Part shown: positions 27,276 to 37,116 of the stretch, one piece after another
Layout: each line of letters opens with the position of its first letter
Numbering within the stretch: the first letter of the stretch is position 1
Origin: Bog-473 sp963800725
Lineage (GTDB): Bacteria > Actinomycetota > Acidimicrobiia > Acidimicrobiales > RAAP-2
Direction of reading: 5' to 3'
Assembly: GCA_963800725.1 (NCBI GenBank)
Contig: CAWDCE010000021.1
Location: 42,801-106,800, forward strand
DNA: 64,000 bases
The notes under the pieces: model-generated
Told to the model about the DNA's origin: nothing
Database searches by the model: none
The model's input: the letters and a program-made list of their open reading frames with translations, nothing else
Made by a program: the position numbers and the translations under genes

Positions 27276-29639
27276 CTACTGGCGGACCATGGCCACCTTC
27301 ATGCGGTCCTCGGGTGAGATCAGGTGCGACTGGTCGTCGTTGCCCTGGTCGAGCTGGACCCACTTGACCGTGCCGGTAAAGCGCGAGGTCTGCGGGGTGT
27401 AGTCGTCGCTCACCGGGGTGGCGTTGTCGCCCCCGATGTCGAGCGTCTCGTCGCCGGAAAACAACATCGGGACGCTGGCTTCTTGGCGGGCGGTCGCCAC
27501 CTGATCCCCGTCGACGAACAGGGCCGTGTCGCCGCCCTTGGCCAACCCGTCGCCGTCGTAGGTGAACTCGACCCGCAGCTGGTGCGTCCCGGCCGCCAGC
27601 GGTTCGCTGCCGGTGGCTTTGACCCGGGCCAGGCCGAGCAGGTTGTAGCAGTGGATGGGCACCCCGTCGAGGAGATACAAGGACCAACCCCCAAACGCCC
27701 CACCCTGGGCCACAATGACGCCGTTGGCACCGCGGTCGGGCACCTCGACCTCGGCGGTGACCGCGTAGGACTTGTTCTTCATGTTGAGGACCGTGTTCTC
27801 CGTCACCCTCGACATGCCACCGAAGAACACCTGGGAGGTCCCCTTGGGCTGTTCGGGACGGCCCGCGATCTCAGAGTTGAAGCGTTCGATGCGACGGTCG
27901 TCGAGCGGGAGGACGTTGTATTTGACGGCCTCGATCAAGAAGAGCCGCTGGAGTTGGGCCAGGCGCTCGGGTTGCTCGGCGGCGAGGTCGTGGGACTGGG
28001 TCCAATCTTCTTCGACGTGGTAGAGCTCCCAGACGTCATCGTCGAGCGCGGGCAGCGTGGCACCGAAGAGCCACGGCACCGAGTGCCGGGTCACCGCCAT
28101 CCATCCCTTGTGGTAGATGCCGCGGTTACAGACCATCTCGAAGTACTGCGTGGTCCGCCGCTCGGGCGCGTCGGCGTCGTCGAAGAGGTAGGCCATCGAC
28201 ACGCCGTGCAGCGGGAGCTGTTGGATGCCGTTGACGAATGTCGGTTCTGGGATTCCCACCACATCGAGCACCGTTGCGGCCACGTCGATCACGTGGTGGA
28301 ACTGATTGCGCACTTCGCCCTTGGCCGAAAAGCCGTTCGGCCAATGCACCACAGTGCCGTTGCGGGTGCCACCGAAGTGCGACGCCACCTGCTTGGTCCA
28401 TTGGTAAGGCGTGCACATGGCGTGGGCCCACCCGACCGCATAGTGGTTGTAGGCCCTCGGCGTGCCGAAGTCATCGATGTGCTCGGCCATGAATTCGGGC
28501 GTCTCGAAGGCCGCGGCCCCGTTCAGCGACAGCATCTCGTTGAAACTGCCATTGGGGGTGCCCTCGGCACTCGCGCCATTGTCCCCGATCATGTAATAGA
28601 TCAACGTGTCGTCGAGGACCTCGAGCGACTCGAGGGTGTCGATGAGCCGGCCGACCTGGAAGTCGACGTGTTCGAGGTACCCGGCATAGATCTCCATCTG
28701 GCGGGCCAGCACCGGCTTGAGGGCGTCGTCGACATCTTCCCAGGCGCTGATCTCGTCGGGACGCGGCGTCAGCTCGGCATCGGCGGGGATGACCCCGAGG
28801 GTCTTTTGGCGTGCGAAGACCTCGGCACGCAGCGCGTCCCAGCCTGCATCGAAGCGCCCCTGGTATTTGTCGGACCACTCTTTGGGCGCGTGATGGGGCG
28901 CGTGGGTCGCCCCGGGGGCGAAGTACGCAAAGAAGGGCCGGTCGGTCATCAAGGAGCGTTGCTGGCGCACCCAGTTGATGGCGCGGTCGGCCAGATCCTC
29001 ACTCAGGTGGTAGCCCTCTTCGGGGGTTTTGGGGGGCTCGATCGGGGTCGTGCCCTCGAAGAGGGCCGGGTAGTACTGGTTGGTCTCGCCGCCAATGAAG
29101 CCGTAGAAGTAGTCGAAACCGCTCTGCGACGGCCATTGATCGAAGGGACCCATTGGGCTGGTCTTCCACACCGGCACCTCGTGGCACTTGCCGAACTGGG
29201 CGGTCGAGTAACCGTTGAGCTTGAGGATCTGGGCGAGCGGGGCGGTGGTCTGGGGCCGGATGGAGCTGTAACCCGGCGCAGACGTCGCCACTTCGGGGAT
29301 CGCCCCCATGCCCGCCGTGTGGTGGTTGCGGCCGGTCAAGAGAGCTTGGCGGCTCGGGGCACACAGCGCCGTCGTGTGGAAGCGGCTGAGCTTGAGACCC
29401 CCCGCCGCCAGTCGGTCCGCCGTCGGCGTGTTGATGGCGCCCCCGAAGGTCGACGCGGCGCCGAAACCAATGTCGTCGAGCAAGATGATCAAGACATTGG
29501 GCGCCCCCTCGGGCGGGGCCACCTCGGTGATTGGAGGGAACGCCGTGTCGGGGTCCTTCGCGTCATAGGTGGTCAGGCCGACGTGCTGGCGGTCGTGGAT
29601 CGGCAGCACGTAGCGGTTGACGTCGTTCGCCTTGGCCAT
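27276..29639 (-). CDS. Arylsulfatase (type I, formylglycine)
   Basis: 787-residue sulfatase, with no signal peptide visible. It has the metal-binding Asp pair in LIILLDDIGFG, the formylglycine signature CAPSRQALLTGR (Cys near residue 93), and conserved GKCHE, APGATHAPHH and GDNGAS motifs. The C-terminal ~200 residues form a beta-rich domain. Length and pattern resemble the large mycobacterial arylsulfatases. The start is ATG at 29637-29639 behind AAGGAGAA. Activation needs a formylglycine-generating enzyme encoded elsewhere. Both neighbours belong to unrelated pathways. Confidence 0.93.
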   Translation of the reverse strand: MAKANDVNRYVLPIHDRQHVGLTTYDAKDPDTAFPPITEVAPPEGAPNVLIILLDDIGFGAASTFGGAINTPTADRLAAGGLKLSRFHTTALCAPSRQALLTGRNHHTAGMGAIPEVATSAPGYSSIRPQTTAPLAQILKLNGYSTAQFGKCHEVPVWKTSPMGPFDQWPSQSGFDYFYGFIGGETNQYYPALFEGTTPIEPPKTPEEGYHLSEDLADRAINWVRQQRSLMTDRPFFAYFAPGATHAPHHAPKEWSDKYQGRFDAGWDALRAEVFARQKTLGVIPADAELTPRPDEISAWEDVDDALKPVLARQMEIYAGYLEHVDFQVGRLIDTLESLEVLDDTLIYYMIGDNGASAEGTPNGSFNEMLSLNGAAAFETPEFMAEHIDDFGTPRAYNHYAVGWAHAMCTPYQWTKQVASHFGGTRNGTVVHWPNGFSAKGEVRNQFHHVIDVAATVLDVVGIPEPTFVNGIQQLPLHGVSMAYLFDDADAPERRTTQYFEMVCNRGIYHKGWMAVTRHSVPWLFGATLPALDDDVWELYHVEEDWTQSHDLAAEQPERLAQLQRLFLIEAVKYNVLPLDDRRIERFNSEIAGRPEQPKGTSQVFFGGMSRVTENTVLNMKNKSYAVTAEVEVPDRGANGVIVAQGGAFGGWSLYLLDGVPIHCYNLLGLARVKATGSEPLAAGTHQLRVEFTYDGDGLAKGGDTALFVDGDQVATARQEASVPMLFSGDETLDIGGDNATPVSDDYTPQTSRFTGTVKWVQLDQGNDDQSHLISPEDRMKVAMVRQ

Positions 29640-29836
29640 GTCGTTCTCCTTTGTGCCGCGAAGCGGACCGAAGTGGTCCACCCGAGGCCGTTCGCCCTCA
29701 GCGCGCCAGCACGCGGGCTGCTCGAGGGCACCCCGTCGCGCCCAATGCCTCCACTATGGGCAATCAGACACCGCTCTGCCCTCACCCGCGCAGGATGATT
29801 TGGACACCCCGGGTGCGATGAAGAGTGGCTGGACTC

Positions 29837-30610
29837 TCAGTCGTCGAGGGCTGCTCGCAGTGACCCGACGAATTCGGCTGCGGCTTCGGGGCCGCCGCCC
29901 GCGAGCAACCGCCGCACGAGCGCCGAGCCCACCACCACGCCGTCGGCCACATCACAGATCCCTTTGGCCTGCTCAGGGGTCGATACCCCCACCCCGACGC
30001 ACACCGGCAGGTCGCTGTAACGCCGGATGCGTTCGACCACCGCCTTGGCATCGGCCCCGATGTCGCTCTGCTCTCCGGTGACCCCCATGCGGGCCACGGC
30101 ATAGACGAAGCCCCTGGCTCGGGCGCAGATGGCCTCGACCCGGTGCTCGGGACTCGAGGGAGCGACAAGCATGACGGTGTCGACCCCGGCCTCGTTCGCT
30201 TCGGTGGCCCACGGGCCGACCTCTTCGAGCGAGAGGTCCGCAATGATCGCCCCGCTCACCCCCGCATCCGCCATGGAACGGGCCATGCGGCGATGGCCGG
30301 CCCGGAACACGATGTTGTAGTAGGTCATCACCACGAGGGGCACGCCGACGTCGGCACGGGCCACGTCGTCGAGGACCCCAGCGGGGACCGTGGCGCGCCC
30401 GAGTGCGGCCAAGGCGGCCTCTTGGATGACCGGGCCGTCCATCATCGGGTCAGAAAATGGAATCCCCACCTCGACCGCATCGGCCCCGGCATCGACCACT
30501 GCGGCGAGAGACTGGGTCCAGTCGTCCGTCATGCCGCCCATCAGGTAGGGGATCAAGAGCTTGCGCCCGCCCTGGCGCGCCGCCCGCAACACCCGCTCGA
30601 GCTCAGCCAT
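29837..30610 (-). CDS. trpA: Tryptophan synthase alpha chain
   Basis: Cleaves indole-3-glycerol phosphate to indole. The catalytic Glu and Asp are in VEVGIPFSDPMMDGPVIQ; phosphate-binding patterns include VYAVARMGVTG, GVGVSTPEQ and VVVGSALVR. About 257 residues. The ATG at 30608-30610 overlaps the end of trpB by 8 bases, as expected for the alpha2beta2 pair. Last gene of the trpC-F-B-A run. Confidence 0.96.
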   Translation of the reverse strand: MAELERVLRAARQGGRKLLIPYLMGGMTDDWTQSLAAVVDAGADAVEVGIPFSDPMMDGPVIQEAALAALGRATVPAGVLDDVARADVGVPLVVMTYYNIVFRAGHRRMARSMADAGVSGAIIADLSLEEVGPWATEANEAGVDTVMLVAPSSPEHRVEAICARARGFVYAVARMGVTGEQSDIGADAKAVVERIRRYSDLPVCVGVGVSTPEQAKGICDVADGVVVGSALVRRLLAGGGPEAAAEFVGSLRAALDD

Positions 30611-31796
30611 GCGCCTTGGCCTCCAAGAGGTCACGCACCTGGGCCACGTCCTTGTCGCCACGTCCGGACAAGGTGATCATGACGGTCGAACCCGCGGGCA
30701 GGGCCGAAGTGCCCGCGGCACGGGCGACCCAGGCCAGGGCGTGGGCCGATTCGAGGGCGGGAATGATGCCTTCGGTGCGACTCAAGAGCACGAAGGCCTC
30801 GAGCACCTCGTCGTCGTTGGCGCTGACGTACTCGGCGCGCCCGATCGCCGCCAGATGGGCGTGTTCGGGCCCAAGGCCCGGGTAGTCGAGCCCGGCCGAG
30901 ATCGATTCGGCCTCTTCGATCTGGCCCGACTCGTCTTGGAGGAGTTTGGAATGCATCCCGTGGAGAATGCCGGGGATCCCGTTGGTGATGGCGGCACCGC
31001 CGGCCGCCTCGACGCCGACCAACCGGGCGTGGGTGTCGACGAAGCCGGCGAAGGTCCCCGCTGCGTTGGACCCACCGCCGACGCAGGCCACCACCACATC
31101 GGGGACCGCACCCTCGAGTAGGTCGGCGCATTGGCCATGGGCTTCCTCGCCGACCACACGCTGGAGTTGGCGCACCATGTAGGGGAACGGGTGCGGGCCC
31201 ATCACCGATCCTAAGCAGTAGTGCGTGTGATCGACCGTCGCCACCCAGTCGCGCATGGCCTCGTTGACCGCGTCTTTGAGCGTGCGGCTTCCAGAGCGCA
31301 CCGGGCGGACCTCGGCGCCGAGGAGTTCCATTCGAAAGACGTTCAGTTCTTGGCGCTTGGTGTCAACCTCGCCCATGTACACCGTGCACTCGAGGCCGAA
31401 CAGCGCGGCGGCGGTCGCCGATGCGACGCCGTGTTGGCCCGCGCCGGTTTCAGCAATCAGCCGTCGCTTGCCCATGCGTCGGGTCAAGAGCGCTTGGCCA
31501 ATCACGTTGTTCAACTTGTGCGAGCCGGTATGGGCCAGATCCTCGCGCTTGAGGAGCACGCGGACCCCGAGCCGCTCCGAGAGGCGTTTGCACTCGGTGA
31601 GGGGGGTCGGTCGCCCGCCGTAGGAGTGCAACAGCGCATCGAGTTCGCCCCGATACGTCGGGTCCGCCCACGCCTCTTTGAAGGCGATCTCGAGTTCGAG
31701 GCAGGCGGGCATCAGCGACTCGGGGACAAAGCGTCCACCAAAGTCACCGAACCGGCCGTTGGATCCGGGTTCGGTCATGAGGCTCATGTCATCCAT
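30603..31796 (-). CDS. trpB: Tryptophan synthase beta chain
   Basis: PLP enzyme joining indole and serine, about 397 residues. The Schiff-base Lys is in HTGSHKLNNVIGQ; the channel and active-site sequence AETGAGQHGVA, the phosphate-binding GGGSNA and a C-terminal LSGRGDKD are all present. The ATG at 31794-31796 overlaps the trpF stop (ATGGATGA). The open frame extends further upstream but only as a shadow of trpF. Confidence 0.97.
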   Translation of the reverse strand: MDDMSLMTEPGSNGRFGDFGGRFVPESLMPACLELEIAFKEAWADPTYRGELDALLHSYGGRPTPLTECKRLSERLGVRVLLKREDLAHTGSHKLNNVIGQALLTRRMGKRRLIAETGAGQHGVASATAAALFGLECTVYMGEVDTKRQELNVFRMELLGAEVRPVRSGSRTLKDAVNEAMRDWVATVDHTHYCLGSVMGPHPFPYMVRQLQRVVGEEAHGQCADLLEGAVPDVVVACVGGGSNAAGTFAGFVDTHARLVGVEAAGGAAITNGIPGILHGMHSKLLQDESGQIEEAESISAGLDYPGLGPEHAHLAAIGRAEYVSANDDEVLEAFVLLSRTEGIIPALESAHALAWVARAAGTSALPAGSTVMITLSGRGDKDVAQVRDLLEAKAHG

Positions 31797-32484
31797 CCCG
31801 CCAGTCGTAGGGCTCTTCGGTGCCCGGGTCCTCGTCGAGTGGATCGCGTCCTTCGACGGCCACTTCGGCCGCCCGGGCGTTGTGGATGAAGTCGCGGACC
31901 AAGAGCGGATCCTTGCGACCGGGCGACGATTCGACCCCCGATGCCACATCGACGCCGGCGGGGCGCAGGAACGACACCGCCTCGGCCACGTTGCCCGGGC
32001 GCAATCCACCCGAGACGATCATTCGGGTGGGGTCGGCCACGCCTTCGGCGAGCCGCCAATCGAAGACCTGGCCCGAACCGGGCGTGTTGCCGTCCACCAG
32101 CAAGTAGTCGGCCCCGAACTCGTCGAAGCGGCTGATGGTGCGGTCCCCGGCCGGAAACGCCTTGATCACCAGAGCGAGCTGGGAGCGGATCCACTTCGTG
32201 TCCTCTGAGGTCTCGTGCCCGTGCAGCTGTGCCGCGCCGAGGCCGGCCTGATGGACAATGTCGACCACCCGCTGGGGGGCTTCGTCGCGAAAGATCCCGA
32301 CGCAGAGGATCTCGGGCGGGAGGCGCTTGGCGATGTCGCCGGCCGTCTGCACCGAGATCTGACGGGGCGACGGGGCGAAGTTGAACCCGAGCGCGTCGGC
32401 CCCGAGGCTGATGCACAACAACGCGTCGGCCTCGGTGGTGATGCCACAGATCTTGACGAACAGGTCGTCGCTGACCCCGATCAT
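31789..32484 (-). CDS. trpF: Phosphoribosylanthranilate isomerase
   Basis: Third step of tryptophan synthesis. About 231 residues with the catalytic Cys in FVKICGITTEADAL, the conserved QLHGHE, Asp in LLVDGNTPGSG and the phosphate loop SGGLRPGN / GVDVASGVESSPG. The C-terminus has an acidic extension of about 20 residues. The start overlaps the trpC stop by 4 bases and its end overlaps trpB. Confidence 0.96.
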   Translation of the reverse strand: MIGVSDDLFVKICGITTEADALLCISLGADALGFNFAPSPRQISVQTAGDIAKRLPPEILCVGIFRDEAPQRVVDIVHQAGLGAAQLHGHETSEDTKWIRSQLALVIKAFPAGDRTISRFDEFGADYLLVDGNTPGSGQVFDWRLAEGVADPTRMIVSGGLRPGNVAEAVSFLRPAGVDVASGVESSPGRKDPLLVRDFIHNARAAEVAVEGRDPLDEDPGTEEPYDWRDG

Positions 32485-33271
32485 CGCTGCGTGACCCGGT
32501 GCCCGATCAAGGTGCGCAACGACGCAGAGCGCTGCGTCGAGCGCACCAGGGTCTCGCCCACCAATATGGCGTCGTAGCCGGCGTCGGCCAGGCGCTTGGC
32601 GTCATCGGCGTCACGGATCCCCGACTCCGCCACCGCCATTACGTGGGCGGGGATCGAAGCGGCGAGGGCCACCGCGCGGTCCGAATCGAGGGCGAAGGTG
32701 CGCAGGTCGCGTTGATTGACCCCGACCAGCGTGGCCCCGGCCGAGAGGGCTCGGTCCAGCTCTGGCTGGTCGTGGACCTCCACCAGGGCGGCCAGGCCGA
32801 GGGCGGCGGCGCGGGCGGCACAGCGCGCGAGCTCGTGGTCACTGAGCGCGGCCACGATGAGGAGGACCGCGTCGGCCCCCATGAGCCGGGCGTCGACGAC
32901 GTCGGCCTCTTGGACCGTGAAGTCCTTGCGCAGTACCGGGAGCCCCGACGCCTCGCGGGCCAAGGCGAGATCTTCTCGAGATCCCCCGAAGAACTCGTGA
33001 TCGGTGAGCACCGACAGAGCGGCCGCCCCGCCGGCCACGTACTCCTTGGCCGCCATGGCAGGATCGAGATCGGGGTCGAGTACCCCTTTGGAAGGCGACC
33101 GTCGCTTGACCTCGGCGATGCAGCTCAAACCCGGGACTGACAACGCCGCGGCGAAGTCGCGGGGCGGCGCCATTGCTGCGGTCCCTTGGGCCAGTTCGTC
33201 AGGGTCTCCGCGTATCGCTCCCGGCACGTGCCCGGTGCGATGCCAAGATATCCCTGAGGTAGGTGGCCATG
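32481..33271 (-). CDS. trpC: Indole-3-glycerol phosphate synthase (one frameshift)
   Basis: Ring-closing step before TrpA/B. Catalytic motifs: the Lys and Glu of CIAEVKRRSPSKG, PVLRKDFTVQEADV, ALVEVHDQPEL, VGVNQRDLRTF and the Glu/Ser in AVAESGIRD. The correct N-terminus (MATYLRDILASHRARAGSDT) starts at ATG 33269-33271 in one frame. The frame changes near 33207 before DELAQGTAAM. Start of the trpC-F-B-A run. Divergent from the Ddn-like gene. Confidence 0.94.
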
Positions 33272-33338
33272 GTGGCCCAGCGTAGCGGGGCACCACCCAC
33301 CCTCAGGGCCGTGACCGCGACGACGAAAGAGAGCAGCA

Positions 33339-33758
33339 ATGAGCACAATGAATGACTTCAACCAGGGCATCATCGATGAATTCCGCGCCAACAAGGGCGT
33401 GGTCGGTGGTGGTTTCGCCGGTGCCCCGATGGTGATCCTCCACACCACGGGGGCCAAGACCGGTTCGGCCCACGTGAACCCTTTGGTGGCCCTCCCGGGC
33501 GATGGTGACACCTTGTACATCTTTGCTTCGGCCGCTGGTGCACCCAAGCACCCCGACTGGTACTACAACCTGGTCGCCCACCCGAGCGTCGAGGTCGAAT
33601 ACGGCGAGGAGACCTTTGCGGCCACGGCGGTTCCGGTGACCGGGAGCGAGCGCGACGAGATCTTCGCCAAGCAAGTCTCGATCATGCCCGGGTTCGCCGA
33701 GTACGAGGAGAAGACGGCGGGCATCCGCACCATCCCGGTGGTCAAGCTGACCCGCTGA
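33339..33758 (+). CDS. F420H2-dependent nitroreductase-family (Ddn-like) protein
   Basis: 139 residues of the deazaflavin-dependent oxidoreductase split-barrel family. Patterns: FRANKGVVGGGFAGAPMVIL, LHTTGAKTGSAHVNPL, DGDTLYIFASAAGAPKHPDW and WYYNLVAHPSVEVEYG. Such proteins bind F420 and reduce quinones, nitro groups or other small substrates. The native substrate is unknown. The 3' end overlaps the convergent ygfZ gene by 17 bases. Confidence 0.92.
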   Translation: MSTMNDFNQGIIDEFRANKGVVGGGFAGAPMVILHTTGAKTGSAHVNPLVALPGDGDTLYIFASAAGAPKHPDWYYNLVAHPSVEVEYGEETFAATAVPVTGSERDEIFAKQVSIMPGFAEYEEKTAGIRTIPVVKLTR

Positions 33759-34780
33759 GCGACGGGGGCAAGGCGTCGCGCCCAATGAGCGGCACATCGA
33801 CCGCCTGGGCTGGGTGGGATCCCCCGAGCCCGTCGCCAGAACGCACCCGAATCGGCCCGGGGCTGAGCACGGTTCGGTGCAGCATTGCTAAGGCGATCCA
33901 GGCGTGGCACTCGGGGCTCCACGCGGCCGAGGTGATGGTCCCGACGACCTTGTCCGAGATGGCCTCGGCCGGCTCCTCGCCGGCGTGCAGCGTCATCGCG
34001 TAGGCGAGCGGCGGGCCACCTCGGTCCGCGCCCCCGATCACCCCGACCAGGCGCCGCGGCACGTTGTTGCCGCGCGCGTCGAGGCGGGCGATCAACTCTT
34101 GGCCGGTGTAGCAGCCCTTGGTGAAGCTCACCGTCCGCTCCAAGAGTCCGGCCTCGGCCGCGATGGTCTTGTCGGTCAGCTCACGGCCCATGACCGGGAT
34201 GCCCGACGCGATCCGAGCGGCCTCGGTGGCATCTGGGCCACACACCTGAATCGATTCGGGCCAGCCTCCTGCGGTCGGGTCCAAGACCAGATCGGCGGTC
34301 CCGAGCAGGTCCACCCCGGTCCAAGCGTTCCATTCGAAGGGGATCACCAAGACGCCGGCTTCGCGCATGGCGGCGAGAAGGGCGGCTGCAGCGGGAAGGG
34401 TCTGCGCCCCGCGAAGTGACACGCATCGCCAATCGAGGGGGGTGATGGCGACCTTGGAGCGCAACAAGAACTTGTGGAGCCGGGCCGCCACCGTGGCACC
34501 GAAGCCGGCCTCGACATCGATGGCGTAGCCCAGCCCGTCGAGCCGCGTGACCCGCACCAACGCGGTCAACTTGCCGTCGGGTTCGAGCAAGAGCGGCGTC
34601 AGTGCTGGCCCCAATGGCCAATGACGAGATGTCCTGGCTCAACTGCCCTTGGAGGTACGACTCGGCATCGTCGCCGCGCACCGAGAGCACATCGCGACGA
34701 TTGAGGAAGACCCCCGCACCGCGCCGAAGGGCGGCCACCTCGACCCCGAGGTCGACCCCGGGGTGCGCCGCTGTGCTCAT
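33742..34780 (-). CDS. ygfZ: YgfZ/GcvT-type tetrahydrofolate-binding protein (one frameshift)
   Basis: Folate-binding protein linked to Fe-S cluster assembly or repair. The diagnostic motif KGCYTGQELIAR is present; an N-terminal LRRGAGVFLNRRDVLSVRGD and YLQGQLSQDI fit the GcvT fold. The frame changes near 34615. The start is ATG at 34778-34780, overlapping the trpE stop (ATGA), so it is co-transcribed with trpE. No Fe-S assembly genes are nearby. Confidence 0.88.
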
Positions 34781-36313
34781 GACGTCAACCGGTTCTCGGC
34801 CATGGACCGGGCGGCAGCGATGGCGACGAGCAGGGCCCGGGCCTTGTGCGCGCACTCTTGATCTTCGCTCTGGGGGTCGCTGTCCGCGACGATGCCTGCC
34901 CCGGCCTGCACACTGGCGCGCCCACCCGGCGACACCACCATGGTGCGGATCGCGATGGCGGTATCGACGTTGCCGGAGAAATCGACATAACCGACCACGC
35001 CGCCATAGACGCCCCGCTTGGTGGGTTCGATTTCGTCGATGATCTCCATGGCCCGGACTTTGGGGGCACCCGAGAGCGTGCCGGCCGGGAGGGTCGCCCG
35101 CAGCACATCGATGGGACCCTTGCCGTCGGCGAGTTGCCCCGACACCTGCGACGTGATGTGCATGATGTGGCTGTAGCGCTCGATCGTCATGAGTTCATCG
35201 ACCTTTTCGGTCCCGAATTTCACGACCCGGCCGACGTCGTTGCGGGCAAGGTCAACCAACATGATGTGCTCGGCCAATTCCTTGGGATCCTCGGCCAACT
35301 CGCCTTCGAGCAATCGGTCGTGCTGCTCGTTTTCCCCCCTCGGGCGGGACCCGGCGATCGGGCGCGAGATGACCGTCCCCTCGCGCAAGCGCACCATAGG
35401 CTCGGGGGACGCCCCGACCACGGTGACGTCGGGAAAGCGCAAGAAGTACAGGTAGGGACTCGGGTTGAGGAGGCGCAGGGCCCGGTAGACGTCAAAGGGG
35501 TCGGCCCCGAGGTCGAGGTCGAAGCGCTGCGAGAGCACGACCTGGAAGATGTCCCCGGCCCGGATGTACTCCTTGGCCGCTTCGACCCCATTGCGGTATT
35601 CCTCGCTCGAGACCGTCCGGGTCGCCTCTGCGGGTGCGATACCAGGTTCGGGGACCGGGAGCATCTCACCGGACCCCGACTTGGAGTGGGCGCAGTCGAT
35701 CGCCAGTTGGCGCAGTCGGGCACACGCGTCGCGATAGGCGCGGCTCGAGCGCCGCCTCGTCGGGGCCGTTCGTGCCGTCGCCGTCTGGCACCACGACGTT
35801 GTCGATCAAGATAATGCGCTGACGCCAATGGTCGAAGGCCGCGAACTGCCCGATGACCCCGAGCACGGCGTCGGGATGCCTGAGGTCATCGGTCGGCACC
35901 TCGCGCAGCCGCTCGATCTCGCGCACCACGTCGTAGCCGAGATAGCCAACCAATCCGCCGTAGAGCGGCGGCAGACCGTCGATCGCCGGTGAGGGGAACC
36001 GGGTCAAAAGTTCGTCGATCGCCGAGAGGATCCCGTCGTCCGACGAGGCCACCGAAAGACGGCCACTGGCAGTGACGGCGGTCCCGCGGGCGGTCAAGGT
36101 GGCGAGCGGTCGCCGCCCGACGAAGGAGTAGCGGCCCCAGCGCTCACCGCCTTCGACCGATTCGAAGAGGAAGCCGTCCTCGTCGCCCACCATGTTGGCG
36201 AACGCCGCCACAGGGGTCAGGGTGTCGGCAACCACTTCGCACGAGACCGGGACGATGGCGTGCGCCTTGGCCAATGCCGCGAACTCGGCGCGGTCGGGCC
36301 GAAAGGCCAGCAC
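34777..36313 (-). CDS. trpE: Anthranilate synthase component I (one frameshift)
   Basis: First step of tryptophan synthesis from chorismate. The N-terminal part has LPPLYGGLVGYLGYDVVRE; the chorismate-binding part has FQVVLSQRF, PSPYLYFLRF, SPEPMVR, RPIAGSRPRG, HIMLVDLARNDVGRV and GTLSGAPKVRAMEIID. The frame changes near 35740; joining restores RAYRDACARLRQLAIDCAHS. I choose GTG at 36311-36313, just after the hisI stop, for the start. The glutamine amidotransferase partner trpG and trpD are not in the window. Confidence 0.94.
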
Positions 36314-36317
36314 GGCG

Positions 36318-36725
36318 TCAGCCCTGCCGTGCCACGCCGGGGCCCGAGCCGACGCTTCGGTAAAAACAAGTCCGCTCCCCCGTGTGACATGCCCCCTTGC
36401 CGTGTTGGTCGACTTGGACCACCAGCGCATCGCCGTCACAGTCGATCAGGACGGCGCGCACATATTGACGATCCCCAGAGGTTTCCCCCTTCTGCCAATA
36501 CTCCTGACGGGAACGGCTGAAGAACCACGTGCGACCCGAGCTCAAGGTACGCCGAAGCGCCTCTCGGTCCATGTAGGCCACCGTCAAGACGGTCCCGTCT
36601 TCGGCATCTTGGACGATCGCGGGCACCAGGCCGTCCATCTTTGCGAAGTCGACCTCGTCGACCAGCGCCTGATCCACCTCGAGGGGGATGCCTTCTGGAA
36701 CCTCTGCGTGCAGCGACGAGGTCAC
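36318..36725 (-). CDS. hisI: Phosphoribosyl-AMP cyclohydrolase
   Basis: Histidine pathway ring-opening step, 135 residues, single-domain (no HisE fusion). Patterns: VPAIVQDAEDGTVLTVAYMD, REALRRTLSSGRTWFFSRSR, the metal-site Asp in IDCDGDALVVQVDQ and the cysteine set in GACHTGERTCFYR. The GTG start overlaps the stop of the GroES-like gene (GTGA), and trpE follows within 5 bases, so histidine and tryptophan genes share a transcript here. Confidence 0.95.
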   Translation of the reverse strand: MTSSLHAEVPEGIPLEVDQALVDEVDFAKMDGLVPAIVQDAEDGTVLTVAYMDREALRRTLSSGRTWFFSRSRQEYWQKGETSGDRQYVRAVLIDCDGDALVVQVDQHGKGACHTGERTCFYRSVGSGPGVARQG

Positions 36726-37081
36726 AGGTACAGTCCCGTCCCGCTGTCATTGCGCTTGGAGGCAATGGCGTGGATGTCACGCTCGCGCAAGATGACGTAC
36801 TCCTCCCCGTGCACTTCAACCTCGAAACGGTCTTCTGGGTTGAACAAGACCGTGTCGCCCACCTTGACGGAGCGGACATGGGGACCAACAGCCACCGTGT
36901 CGGCCCAGGTCAGCCGCCGCGAGATCTGCGCGGTGGCCGGGATCAAGATGCCGGCTCGAGATCGACGCTCGCCGTCGGACTGGGAGATCTGGACCATGAC
37001 ACGATCGAACAACACCGAAATCGGCTGCTTCTCGTCGGCCTTGGGTTGCTCGTTAGCCCCCTTGGTGGTGGTCGTCGGCAC
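36722..37081 (-). CDS. GroES-like co-chaperonin
   Basis: About 119 residues. The Cpn10 fold pattern is clear from PISVLFDRVMVQISQSDGER through SRAGILIPATAQ, WADTVAVGPHVRSVKVGDTV, LFNPEDRFEVEVHGEEYVIL and RERDIHAIA. It differs from housekeeping GroES in having an extra N-terminal Lys/Glu/Gln-rich tail and a longer C-terminus (SKRNDSGTGLYL). Start uncertain: GTG at 37079-37081 is proposed. There is no groEL next to it. It sits between hisF and hisI, overlapping hisI, an odd place for a chaperonin subunit. Confidence 0.82.
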   Translation of the reverse strand: MPTTTTKGANEQPKADEKQPISVLFDRVMVQISQSDGERRSRAGILIPATAQISRRLTWADTVAVGPHVRSVKVGDTVLFNPEDRFEVEVHGEEYVILRERDIHAIASKRNDSGTGLYL

Positions 37082-37116
37082 CCTCGCACGGTACCGCACG
37101 CAGGCACCGCACCAGG

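Noticed and set aside
27324..29798. An 824-codon open frame on the plus strand.
   Set aside because: It is antisense to the arylsulfatase, which has full catalytic motifs and a ribosome site. High GC keeps the opposite frame open.
34777..36313. Programmed frameshifting in trpE.
   Set aside because: No slippery heptamer with a following structure was evident, and the same kind of break occurs in many unrelated genes, so sequencing indels explain it.
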